A stretch of 6,529 nt of DNA from positions 1 to 6,529 of the forward strand of contig JAUVLX010000204.1 of NCBI GenBank assembly GCA_030600525.1, written 5' to 3'. This document shows positions 5,562 to 6,529 of this stretch, in pieces; position 1 is the first letter of the stretch; every line of letters begins with the position of its first letter. Under the pieces are notes generated by a model that saw only the letters and a list, made by a program, of their open reading frames with translations, did no database searches and had not been told where the DNA came from. Source of the DNA: Desulfobulbus sp. Lineage in GTDB: Bacteria > Desulfobacterota > Desulfobulbia > Desulfobulbales > Desulfobulbaceae. The translations under genes were made by a program, and so were the position numbers.

Positions 5562-6161
5562 TTAATATTGGGGCTGGTTGCCAATCCTCTGGCACATCAC
5601 CTCCAGCGTGTCGCTCACCACCACGAAGGCCTTGGGGTCTATCTGGGGCTGACAAGCTGTTTTACCTGTGATAGCTCCCGAAGATTAACAACGGTATAAA
5701 GGACTTTTTCATCCCTACCTGAGTAGGCACCCTTTCCATTCAAGACCGTCACCCCTCGATTGATATTCTCCAGAATCTTTTGGGATATCCCTTCAGCGGA
5801 ATTTGATACAATGAAAACTGCCTTTCGCTGGCTCAGCCCGGAAATCACCAGATTGAGGATGCGGGCGCTGACATAAATATAGATCAAGGTGTACATAGCT
5901 TTCTCTAGGGGAAAAAACAGGGCGCCAGCTAGCAACACCATGCAGTTGAAAACCAGGGTTGTGGTTCCCAGGCGAACGGAAAACAATTTGCGTAAAGCCA
6001 CGGAGAGAATATCTGTTCCGCCTGTTGACCCCAGAGACTTCAAGGTGATACCCACGGCGGTACCTGAAAGGATTCCCGCCAACAAAAATGAAAAAAGGGT
6101 CACCCATTAAAAGGCCCTCGTCAAGAGAATATAATATTCCATTTAAGAAAAAAGCTGTTTT
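5562..6161 (-). pseudogene. yitT: YitT-family (DUF161/DUF2179) membrane protein, broken
   Basis: Three - strand pieces form one YitT-like protein of unknown function. Piece 1 (about 6161-6090) reads KTAFFLNGILYSLDEGLL then MGDPF. Piece 2 (6103-5650) reads FLLAGILSGTAVGITLKSLG, then STGGTDIL, two hydrophobic segments, and the cytoplasmic DUF2179 start KAVFIVSNSAEGISQKIL with RGVTVLNGKGAYSG. Piece 3 (about 5650-5562) reads IDPKAFVVVSDTLEVMCQRI then GNQPQY and a TAA stop. Piece 1 to piece 2 needs removal of one base, best placed in the A6 run at 6091-6096. Piece 2 to piece 3 needs one added base, best placed at the G4 run 5645-5648. The first 80-100 residues of a typical YitT are absent, so it is 5'-truncated even if the indels are sequencing errors. 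The motif STGGTDI and the NQPxx end make the family call firm. Confidence 0.85.
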
Positions 6162-6400
6162 CTTGCGAGGTGAAAATGTTCGAGTAACTTACCAGCTTTG
6201 CCTACGCCCGGTATTTCAAAGGGAGGTGTCATTTTGAAAATACTGCACCAGTCACCCATCAGGATCAAGAGCAAGGGAACTTTCCTTGATAGAATCGATT
6301 ACTGATCGAGGAAACACTGATATAGTTGAGAAACAAAGCATCTCTTTCTTCTATATATAGCTTCCTTTACCCCCTGTTCGCTATCGCGAACCCAAGCGCT
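6162..6400. other. Stretch without recognisable gene
   Basis: Short open frames exist on both strands: a 30-codon frame on the - strand from ATG 6232 (PPFEIPGVGKAGKLLEHF) and a + strand frame around 6200-6297 (HQSPIRIKSKGTF). None has a convincing ribosome binding site and family match together. The only structure is a small perfect palindrome, GTTCGC-TATC-GCGAAC (6376-6391). It is probably decayed coding sequence, but I cannot name it. Confidence 0.4.
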
Positions 6401-6463
6401 ATTAGGGGACAGACCACGTTTTATGTTATCTTTTTGAACCATAACCGTGGTCTGTCCCCTAAT
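6401..6463. repeat. REP/MITE-like inverted repeat with GGGGACAGACCACG core
   Basis: ATTAGGGGACAGACCACG (6401-6418) and CGTGGTCTGTCCCCTAAT (6446-6463) are perfect 18-bp reverse complements with a 27-base spacer. Similarity continues imperfectly inward (TTTTATG against GTTATG). A partial third copy, TCCCCTAATAA (6470-6480), repeats 6455-6465 exactly. The core GGGGaCAGACcaCG resembles the RAYT element end GGGGtCAGACtCG (reverse complement of 2136-2148), so this looks like a non-autonomous palindrome served by a related transposase not present here. Confidence 0.7.
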
Positions 6464-6529
6464 AATACTTCCCCTAATAACCCCCAACCTGATTCACTAG
6501 ATTGACCATTGTTTAATCCCTCAAAAGCA

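Noticed and set aside
5793..6107. 104-codon frame starting MGDPFFIF as an independent gene
   Set aside because: Only its first residues match YitT. The rest is an out-of-frame reading of the same pseudogene.
6140..6232. 30-codon - strand open frame with PPFEIPGVGKAGKLLEHF
   Set aside because: There is no ribosome binding site, the frame is short, and I recognise no family. Several other short frames overlap it.

Overview
The window is about 6.5 kb of AT-leaning bacterial DNA. At its centre is an intact two-gene TRAP transporter of the TAXI class: a periplasmic binding protein (2439-3407) and a fused membrane permease (3599-5323), both on the + strand. Both flanks are crowded with gene and transposon remnants. 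I favour a Desulfobacterota-type (deltaproteobacterial) host. The reasons are the TAXI receptor with a fused permease, the IS91, RAYT and YitT relics, and a short palindromic repeat that reads as MSNVEV...FDIL. This is recollection and inference, not a search result.

Left flank (1-2260). A UvrD/Rep-type superfamily 1 helicase runs off the left edge on the - strand, with its first 270 codons present (1-811). Next on the - strand are the last residues of a dihydrolipoamide dehydrogenase (about 898-1020) and the C-terminal membrane segment of an RND efflux pump (1086-1320). A complete REP-associated tyrosine transposase (RAYT, 1346-2068) follows, inside a small element bounded by CGAGTCTGAC inverted ends. 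Behind it lies the start of a tyrosine-recombinase gene (2168-2260), stopped by an in-frame TAG. No remnant continues on the far side of its neighbour, so the region has been built by repeated insertion and deletion.

Centre (2261-5323). The binding protein has a strong GGAGG ribosome binding site and a signal peptide. A GC-rich stem-loop follows it (3428-3458), then a palindromic repeat (3461-3555), then the permease. The repeat supplies an upstream ATG at 3497 in frame with the permease. The real start is more likely GTG 3599, which has its own GAGG site. The two proteins should form one Na+- or proton-driven uptake system; the substrate cannot be read from the sequence.

Right flank (5324-6529). 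A collapsed IS91-type transposase (5331-5516, + strand) meets the 3' end of a YitT-family membrane protein pseudogene (5562-6161, - strand). The latter has two frameshifts, both in homopolymer runs, and no N-terminus. Positions 6162-6400 hold no gene I recognise. A perfect 18-bp-arm inverted repeat (6401-6463) has a core, GGGGACAGACCACG, that resembles the RAYT ends and looks like a non-autonomous REP/MITE unit.

I did not find a convincing new multi-gene system. The observations most worth following are the repeat embedded at the permease start, the nested hairpin at the RAYT 3' end, and the two related REP-like termini.
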